From Botryllus schlosseri (lineage: Eukaryota; Chordata; Ascidiacea; Stolidobranchia; Styelidae): 21,662 bases of DNA. The notes below the pieces were generated by a model. It worked only from the letters and a program-made list of their open reading frames with translations, made no database searches and had not been told where the DNA came from. The stretch lies in NCBI GenBank assembly GCA_000444245.1, contig ATSW01007833.1, positions 1 to 21,662 on the forward strand. The letters run 5' to 3'. The translations under genes were made by a program, and so were the position numbers. Below, piece by piece: positions 1 through 16,744 of the stretch; position 1 is the stretch's first letter; each line of letters starts with the position of its first letter.

Positions 1-480
1 ATGGTTTTCTTGGGAATGCTACGTATATGACAACTCACTACTGTATTGTGCAAAGCGAGTCAAGCTGGCTGGCCAGACATTTGTCATTATCCTGATCAGG
101 AGAATGCATTATGATGTGACATGAAGTGAACTTGATTTCTGTTGCATTTCTTATTCTTTCTAATTCTAAAAGTTCGATTCAATTTCCAATAAGTTTTTGC
201 AAATTAATTTATTCTAATCTAATTTGTAATAGCTGATAATTTTCTAGTTTTATAACTGTGTTTACGTTGAATTTTACTTCGTTGGGGAGGGAGGACTACA
301 AAATAACTGCACACTTTATCTCGGAATTGTATCATGCATATACACTTTACAAGGAATCTCCTTGCTCAAGGCCTCAAGCCAGGCTATGATATTTCAGCGA
401 GGGTATGAGTGTTTACAGTGAAACCTCACAAAATACGATCTGTAAATGAATGAATTGATGAAACAGAGGATGGCTCCAAA
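1..480 (+). repeat. Dispersed repeat D copy 1 plus unassigned sequence
   Basis: From about 40 to 290 the sequence resembles 5108-5360 and 10485-10720. The shared track is GTGAACTTGATTTCTGTTGC followed by TTTCTAATTC, CAATTTCCAA and a run of TCTAATTTG-like A/T words. No gene is seen. Family and termini are unknown; the similarity was judged by eye. Confidence 0.5.
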
Positions 481-699
481 TCTGTTTCATTTTAATGAGG
501 ATTGTGAAAGTGGCGCAAAATTTATTGAAACTGGTCTTTATTATAAGATACCATCACCGAATATTCCGAATATATAAATTACAGGCGCATAGCCAGCCGA
601 AAAATAAGTGGTGGGTTTTGAAATATAAGGGAGGGGTTTCGATTTTTCTTGAATTTACTAATATAGCATCAATTCATTACGGTGAAAGTACGTGCATAA

Positions 700-969
700 A
701 TGACGATTATGCAATCTCCTCGTGTTGACGATTATACTCGCATGATAAGCTTGTCGATGAGTCTGGAAGAGCTTTCAATTAGCGAGTTCCGGATCTGTCG
801 TGAACAATTGAATACGCGCGCTTATCAACGCATCTTACGTAGCCTCGGCGACGATTTGCGCAAGTCAAAATGTCCGAGTTTTTATGGAATATGTGCTATA
901 ATGACGCCGATTTCAGGTGCTTCAAACCTGTCCCCTTTTATAATGCAAGCCTTGACACACATCTTCTGA
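700..969 (+). other. Unassigned open frame, 89 codons, possible exon
   Basis: The frame reads PRVDDYTRMISLSMSLEELS, then EFRICREQLNTRAYQRILRS and LGDDLRK. It looks helical, with balanced charge and more G+C than its surroundings, which is unlike random intronic sequence. I do not recognise it; it does not match the missing CARM1 N-terminus. It could be an exon of an upstream gene or part of a transposon. Splice borders are not clear. Confidence 0.25.
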
Positions 970-1016
970 TGGTTATGATTAAGTATTAGCGGAAATCAAT
1001 TACGTTTGTAGGGAAC

Positions 1017-2835
1017 GCAGGCACATGTTTGCGGACATTTGATGTCATTCAGTTTCGCGATGTCACTCTTTAATCACAATCGCTAATCAGCATGCACTTA
1101 ACGGCATTGTCCCCGAGCCATCGAGAGATAAGAGCCAAACCATGCTAGGCCCGATACGCGATAGTTAGGCTAGCGATGATATATCTTTCGTATTAGGCCT
1201 ATTGCAGATGCGATTGTGTAGGCCAACCGATGATATCGTGCGCACCAGGCAAAGCAGATGCGATTGTGCAGGCCATCGATGGTATATTGCGCACTGGGCC
1301 TATCACAGATGCGATTGTTCAAGCCAGCGGAACTTGGCTTGTTGGAAACCTGATGAATCAGGCGGCGATTGCAGAGTACGAGGCAATCAATGACCTGATT
1401 TCTCAATCATCTCGGCGGGACATCGCTCGCGTTACGTTGTGAAGTGATAAATTATATTCTGATGAGAACAGAAACCTACTCGAAATAGCCCGCCATGTCG
1501 CAAATTATCATTTTTCTACAGTAAATTATATATTAAGTCATTGTATTTTAAGATATTAATAATACAAAGTGACTAAACCTATATTTTTATTGATTTCAAA
1601 ATAATTGTACTCGCATAAAGAAATTGGCTACTTGAATGTCCGCTTGCACGAAAATCTTGATAAATTCTGTAATTAAACGACCTTATGGTAACATTTGGGA
1701 ACAGCTATATATCTGCAATTAGATCCTCTGCTTGACATAAGTTGCCTAAGATGATGATTATAATGAATCACATTCTGGATATTGAAACTAGGTCCATTTC
1801 CCCACAGTTCTAGCACTTTGTAACTTGCCTGTAGGGCTAAATGATTGTTGTCATAAAAATAATTACCGGTATCCTGACCCTAATTTGCCCAATTACTGGA
1901 TTGGCGACCTGAAGGTTATGTAAGCATTACATAATCGCCAGATAATTTGTCTGATAATGGAAAGGAGGTACAGAACTTCAATAGAATAGTATATTCATAT
2001 TGAAATTAACCTGTATATATTCAGCAGACACTCCTTAGGGGTAATTGTCAAGTTTTTGGTGGCATAAAATAGTACGGGTAACTTATTTGATTTGTGACAA
2101 CTTTAATACTCCTATTCAACCTGCATAGTACCAATATAATTGTGGTAGGAAATGGCTTTCATGAAATTGTCAGTACAAACCAGTATCTCATTTTCTGCAA
2201 ATCTAATTTCTACAGCTAACTCACACTTTGCAGATTTACTGAACCGGTACATACCGTAATTTTCTAAGAATGATGCCCAAAATTTTCATAATTTTTTTCC
2301 CTAAAATTGGGGTGCGTATTATGTATGGGGTCAACAAGCCTTGAAACAAAATCTCCCTCGAAATATAACTTGAAATCACAACTTCATTTTTGTTTTAATC
2401 GCGCATTGCCAACAGCAAGCGATCTTCTGCTGAGTTGGTTTGTACACGAGCGAAATTAGGTCATTGATTGCTGCACACAACGCTAATTCATCGCGTCAAC
2501 GACAGGCCTGAACAATGGCATACATACAACACGCCATGTGCGCACGATGTAATCGCCGGCCTAAACACTACAATCACATCTCCAACAGGCCTGGCGCACA
2601 CGACATCATCGTTGGCCTGAGCAATCGCATCTGTAATATTCCTCGTGCGCAAGATGTCGCTGGCCTAAACTATCGCGTCACGGGCCTCGCAGGCTTTGGC
2701 TGCTATCGTTTAGAGACAATGCAGTTAAGTGTATAATGATTAGCGATGGTTATGTCTTGATTGTTCAACAGAGACCTCGCAAAACAGAATGACATTGAAT
2801 ACTAAAACACAACTATTCATGTACTGCGACTGCAG
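1017..2835. mobile_element. Foldback-type element with long composite inverted arms
   Basis: The left arm (about 1017-1440) reappears inverted as the right arm (about 2405-2835), with long blocks of similarity by eye. Both contain CGCTAATCA-like and CACTTAAC-GCATTGTC blocks at the outside and CAATCAATGACCT at the inside. The middle of each arm is built from several units of about 55 bp with the core CAGATGCGATTGT, CAGGCCA-CGATGAT and CGTGCGCAC. Long arms made of subrepeats are typical of foldback elements. About 960 bp between the arms holds no transposase-like frame. A clear target duplication was not found. Confidence 0.65.
1979..2058 (+). repeat. Hairpin repeat C, divergent copy
   Basis: CAATAGAATAGTATATTCAT is followed by ATTCAGCAGACACTCC and AGGGGTAATTGTCA. 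It resembles the better copies near 6396 and 7298. It lies between the arms of the foldback element, so it is either an insertion or part of it. Confidence 0.5.
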
Positions 2836-2945
2836 GGTGCGTACTATACATCAATACATGGGTACAGACTTTTTCCCAAAATTTACACGCCCTTTTTAAA
2901 GGGGGCATAATATATTCGGAAAATTTCGATAATTTTTTTTAAGCC
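2255..2945. repeat. Two GGGTGCGTA-type segments flanking the right foldback arm
   Basis: At 2311-2332 the sequence GGGGTGCGTATTATGTATGG occurs, and at 2833-2860 a related AGGGTGCGTACTATACAT. Both have an adjacent A/T-rich stretch with CCCAAAATTT and TAATTTTTTT words (2265-2300 and 2870-2945). The words recall terminal sequences common in animal DNA transposons, but no complete element is delimited. Confidence 0.35.
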
Positions 2946-3104
2946 AATGGCAATTTTGCATTGAATCTGTCTTCCCATACTTGTACAAACTACTGAATTT
3001 TCAAAATGGGCGACTAGAACAAGAATTACAGACCTTTACAAATCATCAACTAGCTAAGCTATAGTTATTGTAATATAATCGGACATCAGTAAATGTTGAC
3101 AATA

Positions 3105-3178
3105 CGAGGGGTTTCGAACCCAACCCTTGGCTATGCCCCTATTAGTAGAGAGAGATGACTCTGAGCTAGCAATGGCTG
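3105..3178 (-). repeat. tRNA-like segment, probable SINE head (box A and box B)
   Basis: Read on the minus strand, TAGCTCAGAGTCA resembles an RNA polymerase III box A, and GGGTTCGAAACCCC is a near-perfect box B/T-arm. Their spacing is about what a tRNA has. The acceptor and anticodon arms do not pair convincingly, so this is not a working tRNA gene. A tRNA-derived SINE head or tRNA pseudogene is the likely explanation. Confidence 0.4.
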
Positions 3179-3362
3179 CAAGCACATCACACCACAGAAC
3201 AACAGTATCACGATTCACGCCAAACAACGACACCCGTTTTCTAGTTTTCAGCAGCTAGAATTAGAACTAGAACTACTCACTTTTGAAAATGCCAAGTAGA
3301 AGTAGGACTACTCAGAAAAGCAGTAGTTAGTCGACTGACAACTAGCTAAACTGGTAGTTTGT
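3174..3362 (-). repeat. Repeat F copy 1 with TAGTTCTAG-type tract
   Basis: It starts GCTGCAAGCACATCACACCA, passes through ATCACGATTCACGCCAAAC and ends in an array of AACTAGAACTACTCAC words. The same order of blocks returns at 13470-13665 in an intron of the other gene. The minus strand carries the CTAGTTCTAGTT sense seen at 8615-9265. Confidence 0.7.
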
Positions 3363-3394
3363 ACATGTGTTCTTACAACGGCTTTCGTTTTCAG

Positions 3395-10962
<7,568 letters not shown>

Positions 10963-12332
10963 CAATTTAGCGAGACCAATCTTTTTTTGTTCTACGTCGT
11001 TTGATAACTCGAAATGGGATCGCGAGTTCTGTTACAAGGCAACCAAGTACGACACGGTTGTTCACTGCTTTCTATGAAAGCTCCGACTGGGACCAAAAAA
11101 CGCAGTGGACCGCTACAAACTTATTTCAATCGAGGAATGAATTTCAGGCTTATCTTCCTGTTAAGCAGTTTTGTGTTACACTGCCAGTGCGGAGCATACA
11201 CACGACTGCCGTGTGCGAACTAGAACTACTAACTATTACTGCGAAATTTTTGTACGAGATCGTTCTGTTTTCGGACAGGTTCTAATCATTAAACCATTTC
11301 TACAGCTGATCGCCAGCCGCTCATTCAGAGAAACTTTTATTAAACAAAAGTTTGCATAGGCAACGAATATGATTCTAAACGGGCAAGGTTGGGGAAGAGC
11401 AAGGGATTGGTGAAAGTTGCATGGTTGCAACTAGATGGGGTGAAAAAATGAAGTAACATTGGAAGGTGGCCATATGGTCGTTGACGAAGCACTGCTTTTC
11501 AAAGGACTCCGAGTAGGTGTCTGATGCTTACGATACGGGATGTAGTCTTATAGGGACATATCCTACAAGTTGTCAATATTGTGGTACAGATGGAGGTTTC
11601 AAGGCTACCAACTGTGGGCAGAAGGGCCAACCAGGGTTGTAATGATTCGAGGCATTTTCTCCAAATACGGAAATAACTCGCACCAAGCCATGACTCAGAC
11701 GGTCAAGACTGAATAACGTAACTATTGGCATTTCTTCTATTGGTTCAGAAACTTGATAATGCGACCAGAAACTGCTAAAAGTGAGGAAAATCAATATATT
11801 ATAAATGTAAACCATTCGATATCACAAAACAAGTCCCGAGAAGTGGATTTGCGAAGACTTTAACTGGAAACTGAGTCAACCCGATGGCTCGGACTTGACC
11901 CTCAACTCTTGCGACTCCAAAATGACCCGCTCGAAAATCCACATTAGATATTTCGTGTCATTTATGGCGTTTTGTAGTTGTGTCTGTCCAGTGGCCTGGC
12001 TGTCTAAGCAAACAAAGGGGAGATTTCCTCCAAAAGGAGGGCATTTGGTAACCTTGGTCTACAACGAAAGTGGGCCGCGTTAGAAGTCAGGCAGATCACG
12101 AATCATAAAGAAATGTCGGTGTGGTGTGGTACAGTGAAGTGGCGCTGGGCTTTATAGCGAATCATCTCGAATTGCAGCCCTAATAAGTTCAGGCTGTTAC
12201 ATTGGAGTCGACGCCGATCGACTTGGGAGTGCGAACAGGTATCTCGAAAAGCGATATTATCGAGTGGCCCATCTTCGGCGATATTTGGAGGGTTTCGGAT
12301 TCCCGCCGTCACCATAGACATCGAGCGGCCGT
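10963..12332. other. Convergent intergenic region, both 3' UTRs
   Basis: The two genes face each other across 1.37 kb. Short open frames occur here but none has recognisable motifs, good splice borders or consistent codon use. I see no clear transposon ends. The stretch probably holds the CARM1 3' UTR on the left and the 3' UTR of the membrane-protein gene on the right. Confidence 0.6.
11288..11344 (+). promoter_or_regulatory. Candidate CARM1 polyadenylation signals (ATTAAA, two copies)
   Basis: ATTAAA occurs at 11288-11293 and again at 11339-11344, about 330-380 bp after the CARM1 stop codon. I noticed no AATAAA on the plus strand between the stop and these sites. The second copy overlaps an AATAAA on the opposite strand at 11336-11341, which could serve the convergent gene. 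This is motif-only evidence. Confidence 0.35.
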
Positions 12333-12937
12333 TCAGCTTTCCGTCACGCCGTTTTGCTCGCTCGACAAAACCTCTTCGATATCAGGTATTTGCGAAGTAT
12401 CGAGCACGGTAGGCATGGAACTGAAGGCCTTCATTCTGCTCAAGTTACTTTCCTGTCTTTGGTCAGAGGTTAACAGCGGATCTGCGATATTTGCTTCGCT
12501 GTTTACGCTAGAAGCCGCGTGGCTTGCTATTGACAAGTTTGATAAATACATGGAGTTCAACGTAGAGCATGAGGTATTAGTTTTAGGCGCGCTTTCGTCT
12601 TTGAGTTTAGCGATAGACCAAGGCCGGTCTTGCGGCTTCCAGCCAAAATCTGAGAGATAGTCAGTCGGTTTGACTTCGCTGCTTTTCCTGAAATCGCTTT
12701 GAGATATCACACTGTTGCGATTCATCACTTCGTTCATGTCGCTGTCTTTGTCGACATCGTACATGGCTATAACGTCGTTTATGCAGTCGATGGCTTCTGT
12801 ACTGCTGGCGGGTTTCATGATTTGTTCGTCGCCGAACGCACTGTCGTTGTTTTCGAGTTGGTTTATGGCGTCGCTGTCGTATTTGAACACGAGATCCTCT
12901 TCCAAAGGTTCGGTGGCTTCCGTGATGTGCGAGAGAG
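12333..12937 (-). CDS. Terminal cytoplasmic tail exon with stop
   Basis: A 605-bp open exon with acceptor CTTATTTCACAG. It reads LSHITEATEPLEEDLVFKYD, later CINDVIAMYDVDKDSDMNEV, then a Trp-containing segment YLSDFGWKPQDRPWSIAKLK, and ends SSEQNGVTES before TGA (12333-12335). It is acidic and Ser-rich and probably disordered apart from the Trp segment, which is the best candidate for a conserved docking motif. The longest plus-strand frame here, 12202-12660, is a shadow of this exon. Confidence 0.87.
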
Positions 12938-15900
12938 CTGTGAAATAAGATTGGTTAGCGTATTCGGCTTCTAGTTAGGCTTAATGACTAAAGTACTTTC
13001 AGCACTGGACTTGTATAAACTTCTGCATATTCAAAATGCGGTACCCGAACTAGAACGATACTAACTTTTTAAAACTAGCAATTAGAACAAGAAGTAGCCT
13101 ACAAGCACTTTTCATAATTCGCAACAAGAACTAGAACTACTCGCTATTTTAAACTAGAACTAGACCTATACTCACTGGTCAAAACTCCCAACTAGGACTG
13201 CTCACTTTTCAAACCTCAGAACTTGAACTTACGACATTTAAAAATCCGCAACTAACAAACTAAATTACGACTAACTATATTCAATTCCTAAGCAGCTAGT
13301 TAATTTTCAGTTTATCGGACAGGCTTTCTGTACGAATATCACTACAAGTCACCACAGCCAAAGGGGGTCTGGGGGGCGAAGGCCCCCAGAAGTTAGGTTT
13401 ATCACTTCATGGGGGCTCAAGACCAACGTTTTTTGAGGGGGGGGCTGACGAAGTGCTGTTACGGCCCTGGCTGCAAGAATATCACACAACAGAACTCTGG
13501 CATCACGATTCCCGCCAAACGATGACATCTGTTTTCTAGTTCTTCGACAACTAATTATTTTTAATGCGCACCTAGGACTAGAACTACTCACTTCTCAAAT
13601 CCGCAACTAGAACTAGGCATACTAAAAAAAACTAGTTTAGTATAAAAAAAATCCTAGTTTGCACAAGCCTGACTCACCATCTTCGGTGGACTCTTCGGCG
13701 ATGCTGGACAACTGGGGGGCCGCGCGGCTGAAAACTCTCCCTCGCTGACTGGACTGGGATCCACTGGGGCTAATGACGTAGACGCGCCGGCCCGGTGTTG
13801 AGTCGGACCTTTCCCTGAGTTCGTAATGCTGCCCGTTTGAGTTCATTGAGTTCAGGATTGCTTGGACCCGTGATTCGGGACCCTGTTTGGTACGAACATG
13901 TCACTGTTAAGGCGTAGCTTAGTTCCAGATGGTTCATGCTGTCATTGAAATCAAACGTCCTTAAGGAGAACTAAAATCAGCAGTATTACCATGTCCTTAA
14001 GTAGTTGCATATTTAATTGGGCGCTGTGAAAAAGGATTCGCTGGAGTTTCACAAATTTTTCTGTATGAATTCGTTTTGAGTGTAATGACTTCTTTAGTAA
14101 GATGCTCCTAGCCTGGGTCGCTAGGCTTTGGCTGCTCCGTAATATGGAGCCTTCTGTTTATACCTTTGCTACAGAAATTATCGATTTGACTGATCTCCAA
14201 TTGGATTTTCGTATGAAATTATTAGTTAACGAAACACCGTATATTGACTTTTAGGTAGGCCATGTTAATTCCGTGCTTGTGCAAATGCCGACAACGTATT
14301 TTGTGCGAATACGTTTTTTTCTCGTTAGTGTGAAATCAAATCTCTAAAGAGGGTAGTTATTGATATTACTTTGAATTGATAGGTAACATTGTGCAACAAC
14401 AAAATAGTCATTCAAAAAATAAAATAAAAATACTATAAAAATTGACTTCGATCGCATTTCGAAGAATCTGTTCCAATGCATTGGATTATGAAAATATTTT
14501 TGAAAATTTCGAAATGATAAAAAAATTCAGGAATATTTCAAAAATTGGCTTCGATCGTAACTCGAAGAAAGAATCTGTTGCGATACATGAGACCTGGCGA
14601 ATATATTTGGAAATTTCTAAAGAATATTTTTAAATGTTTGAAAATTTAACAAATACAATACAAAACATTTCAAAAATTGACTTCGGTCCTACTCCGAAGA
14701 AAACAAGCATTGGAATTTGCAAAAATTCAGAAAAATAGAAAAAAAAATGTTGAAAAATTCAAAATATTATCATTAGAGTTTGCAAAAGTTTCAAAAAATG
14801 TTGAAAAATTAAAAAGAATTTAAAATACTGTCATGAGATTTTGAGAAAATTCAAAAAATTTCAAATAATTTCCCCACAAAAAATTCCGAAAATATCCTCA
14901 TACAGTGTAAACCAAACGCAACTCACCGCTGCCACCAAAGCTTCATTATCAACCCCCTCCACTCGATGTCGATCTTCAATCTCCGATTGTTTCGAAGCGG
15001 TCGCTTTCCGGATCCGGATAACCGCGAACAGCATCAACCCGACCATCACCATTCCAGCCAACGCGAAAGCCAGAGTTCGAACGTGGCTATTTGACGCTGG
15101 ATTATTTTGGTCGTTTGTAGGAAAATCTCCTTCTGCAGCTCGACCCCCACCGCAGAAAGTTTCTCGCTTTTCTTCCTCGCATTCTGAAGCGCCCTGAAAT
15201 CCACACGCTTTGAAGTTTACGCAATGACTTCTATAATATGATACTCTGGACCAGGAGTGGCCAGCCTTTTTGCTATTCGCGGCCGCCTTTCGATTACTTT
15301 TGTACCCTACGGCCGCATTCCAAGGAATAGCCGTGATGGACTAACTGGACGCCAAATACCCATGTTAAACTGTTCATTTCCGGTGAACTCAGGACTAATC
15401 TATTAATTTATTCATATCGCACCGAAATCGCGACTGGTCAGTGGTCATGCTATAAATAGTTACTTGGATACGTTATTATCGCGCGAGTTTTTTTCAGATT
15501 CACGAATGAATTTCGTCATTAATGTTAGTAGTTTCACAATATCAAATATTTAATCCATTCTCGGTCCATGGGATNAGATGAACCGGTAGAGTTGACGGAG
15601 GGAGTGTTTTCCAAACTTCAGGGCAAGTTATAAATGATGATGCATCTTCGAGTGGACCAATTGTTATAAGCCATAGTCACTTAGTTGCATGCTGCCATGT
15701 TAGTTCTTGACCTCCCATCAGGATTGTCGGTATAGTGGACACTGGACAGATATTGGAATTTTCCTAACATACCAGAACCGAATTTATTTCGTAAGGAGCA
15801 TACGTTATTTCTATATGGGGCGCATCATTTTCCNCTGCCGTTCGCATCTGTACTGTGGGGCTCAGATAGCAATGGGCGCTATATTCAAATCAAAAAATGA

Positions 15901-16744
15901 AGGCGCATTGAATCGCGCGTAACGCGAAGAAAATTTCAAGATTTATTAAAATCTCTTAAAATATCGGGAGTCAATTCGTAAATTAAATTTGCATGTCGAC
16001 GACCACACATATGTCCTTCTACGGCCGCAGGTTGGTCACCCCTGGCTATAGGTCATTGCACCAACGGTCAACGACTTCTGTGATATTATGATCTGGACGT
16101 TATATGACTTGGGTCACCAACACACGAATGGTTTGAAATTTTGCAAAACACATGATAACCCGACANAATTATCGCTTGAGTGTTTTACGCAAGGAGAGAT
16201 TACAAAGTTCTCAGGCACAAAACGTGAACACAAGTTTTGTCCACGGGAAGCAGTTAGTTGGGCAACGCAAATTTTTATGGAATGTCAATGGAATCACCAT
16301 GTCAATAAACCAGCCTTAAAGAGTTTCTTGGAGGTACCGAACTTCAATATACAATTGCATAATAATTCATATTGAACGAAACCCGACTATTTTCGGCTGA
16401 CACTGGTAATCGGCCTTAAACGCTTGCCGCGAGCAGAAGAACAATTGCAAGTGATCTTTGAATAACCTTCTAACTTATTGCCCCAATATGGACTGAACTT
16501 ATTCGTCCTTGATCAGCCAAATATCGCGCGCAGTTCATAATACAAAATGAAAATTATGAGTGCTCATCATAACATGTTTCGTTTATTGAGATTTCATCCA
16601 CGTATCTTCTCTTACCGTGATATCACAAGTTCTAGTCCTCGTGTGAATCGAGTGACTTCTATTGAATGATGTCCCGTTGAAATCGCATCTCTCTTCGGAG
16701 CAACAATCAGTAGCCGCCAGCCATTCCGACCATTCCGAGCAAGA
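12333..16744 (-). CDS. Single-pass membrane protein with juxtamembrane TSP1 repeat, 3' part (4 exons)
   Basis: Four exons on the minus strand, 16744-16616, 15193-14927, 13882-13678 and 12937-12333, join in frame (phases 0, 0, 1) into about 401 residues. Order: a thrombospondin type-1 repeat (about 1-61, CSEWSEW, RTRTC, then spaced cysteines), a short Asn-rich stalk, one hydrophobic helix (about 76-94), a basic stop-transfer RIRK, then about 300 residues of Ser/Asp/Glu-rich cytoplasmic tail. TSP1 repeats are extracellular adhesion or guidance modules, so this is probably a type I receptor; the N-terminal part lies upstream, beyond 16744. No ZU5, death, kinase or GPCR segment is seen, which argues against UNC5 and the adhesion GPCRs. 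The layout (one TSP1 next to the membrane, long disordered tail) resembles THSD1, but I have no residue-level support for that. Convergent with CARM1. Confidence 0.85.
13000..13345 (-). repeat. Inverted TAGTTCTAG-type array in gene 2 intron
   Basis: It has repeated AACTAGAACTACTC and TTTTCAAAACTCCCAACTAG words, the reverse complement of the array at 8615-9265. It occupies much of the intron between the two tail exons, together with 13468-13665. Confidence 0.7.
13346..13470. repeat. G+C-rich hairpin-prone segment
   Basis: GGGGGTCTGGGGGGCGAAGG followed by CCCCCAGAAG can pair with itself. Further G-runs follow at 13410-13445. This islet stands out from the A/T-rich intron on both sides and probably belongs to a repeat; the family is not recognised. 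Confidence 0.5.
13468..13665 (-). repeat. Repeat F copy 2
   Basis: GGCTGCAAGAATATCACACA, AGAACTCTGGCATCACGATT, CCCGCCAAACGATGACA and then TAGTTC/GAACTA words. The order of blocks is the same as at 3174-3362, without the tRNA-like segment. It ends close to the donor of tail exon 1. Confidence 0.7.
13678..13882 (-). CDS. Cytoplasmic tail exon 1
   Basis: It begins GPESRVQAILNSMNSNGQHY and continues VYVISPSGSQSSQRGRVFSR to STEDG. The donor is G/GTGAGT, phase 1. The acceptor chosen is CCAAACAG before GGTCCC, because it restores phase 0 with the transmembrane exon. The upstream alternative CTTAACAG would put TGA in frame immediately. The pyrimidine tract is weak, so the 5' border is the least certain of the four. 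Composition is Ser/Arg-rich with no recognised domain. Confidence 0.75.
14438..14870 (+). repeat. Degenerate A/T-rich tandem array with palindromic cores
   Basis: A word AAAATTGACTTCGATCG is followed by CATTTCGAAG near 14438. It returns as AAATTGGCTTCGATCGTAAC near 14542 and AAATTGACTTCGGTCCTACT near 14675, spaced about 103 and 132 bp. Each core is an inverted repeat, CTTCG...CGAAG. AAAAATTCAAAA-type spacers lie between and after. It is in the intron beside the transmembrane exon. Confidence 0.65.
14927..15193 (-). CDS. TSP1 end, stalk and transmembrane exon
   Basis: The exon has 89 codons with acceptor GTGGATTTCAG and donor GCG/GTGAGT. GASECEEEKRETFCGGG supplies the last two cysteines of the TSP1 domain, spaced C-x7-C-x8-C with the preceding exon. 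An Asn-rich stalk follows, then the helix LAFALAGMVMVGLMLFAVI, the basic RIRK and the beginning of the tail ending DNEALVAA. The positive charges after the helix place the C-terminus in the cytoplasm. Confidence 0.88.
15252..16044. mobile_element. Non-autonomous hAT-like element with decayed inverted ends
   Basis: The left end CAGGAGTGGCCAGCC and the inverted right end CAGGGGTGACCAACC agree at 12 of 15 positions. Both are followed inside by GCGGCCG/ACGGCCGCA words, as in Charlie-type hAT ends. About 790 bp, with no transposase frame. The adjoining 8-mers CTCTGGAC and GCTATAGG do not match. It lies in the intron between the TSP1 and transmembrane exons of gene 2 and contains two of the window's N bases. 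Confidence 0.7.
16340..16412 (+). repeat. Hairpin repeat C, shortened copy
   Basis: ACTTCAATATACAATTGCAT, AATTCATATTGAACGAAACC and TATTTTCGGCTGACAC, followed directly by TGGTAATCGG. The middle of the hairpin is missing compared with the copy at 6391. Confidence 0.6.
16616..16744 (-). CDS. TSP1-repeat exon
   Basis: A 43-codon exon with acceptor TTCTTGTGCAG and donor ACG/GTAAGA, phase 0 to 0. It begins SCSEWSEWLAATDCC and ends SIHTRTRTCDIT. The WSEW tryptophans and the RTRTC arginine strand are the layered Trp-Arg core of a TSP1 domain. Two N-glycosylation sequons, NGT and NRS, lie in the loop between. The doubled cysteine CC followed by ERC is unusual for the family. Confidence 0.85.

Noticed and set aside
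3105-3178. Functional tRNA gene
   Set aside because: Box A and box B are present, but the acceptor and anticodon stems do not pair, so only a tRNA-derived repeat is claimed.
12202-12660. Longest plus-strand open frame in the window (152 codons)
   Set aside because: It lies antisense to the terminal tail exon of the minus-strand gene, which has a strong acceptor and phase match. The plus-strand translation has no motifs.
13349-13591. Minus-strand frame ending GGLRPPDPLWLW
   Set aside because: The phrase is a translation artefact of the G+C-rich repeat islet; there are no splice or domain features.
15707-16375. Possible transposase or host gene in two plus-strand frames
   Set aside because: The frames contain ambiguous bases, lack any transposase motif and lie in or beside the non-autonomous hAT-like element.
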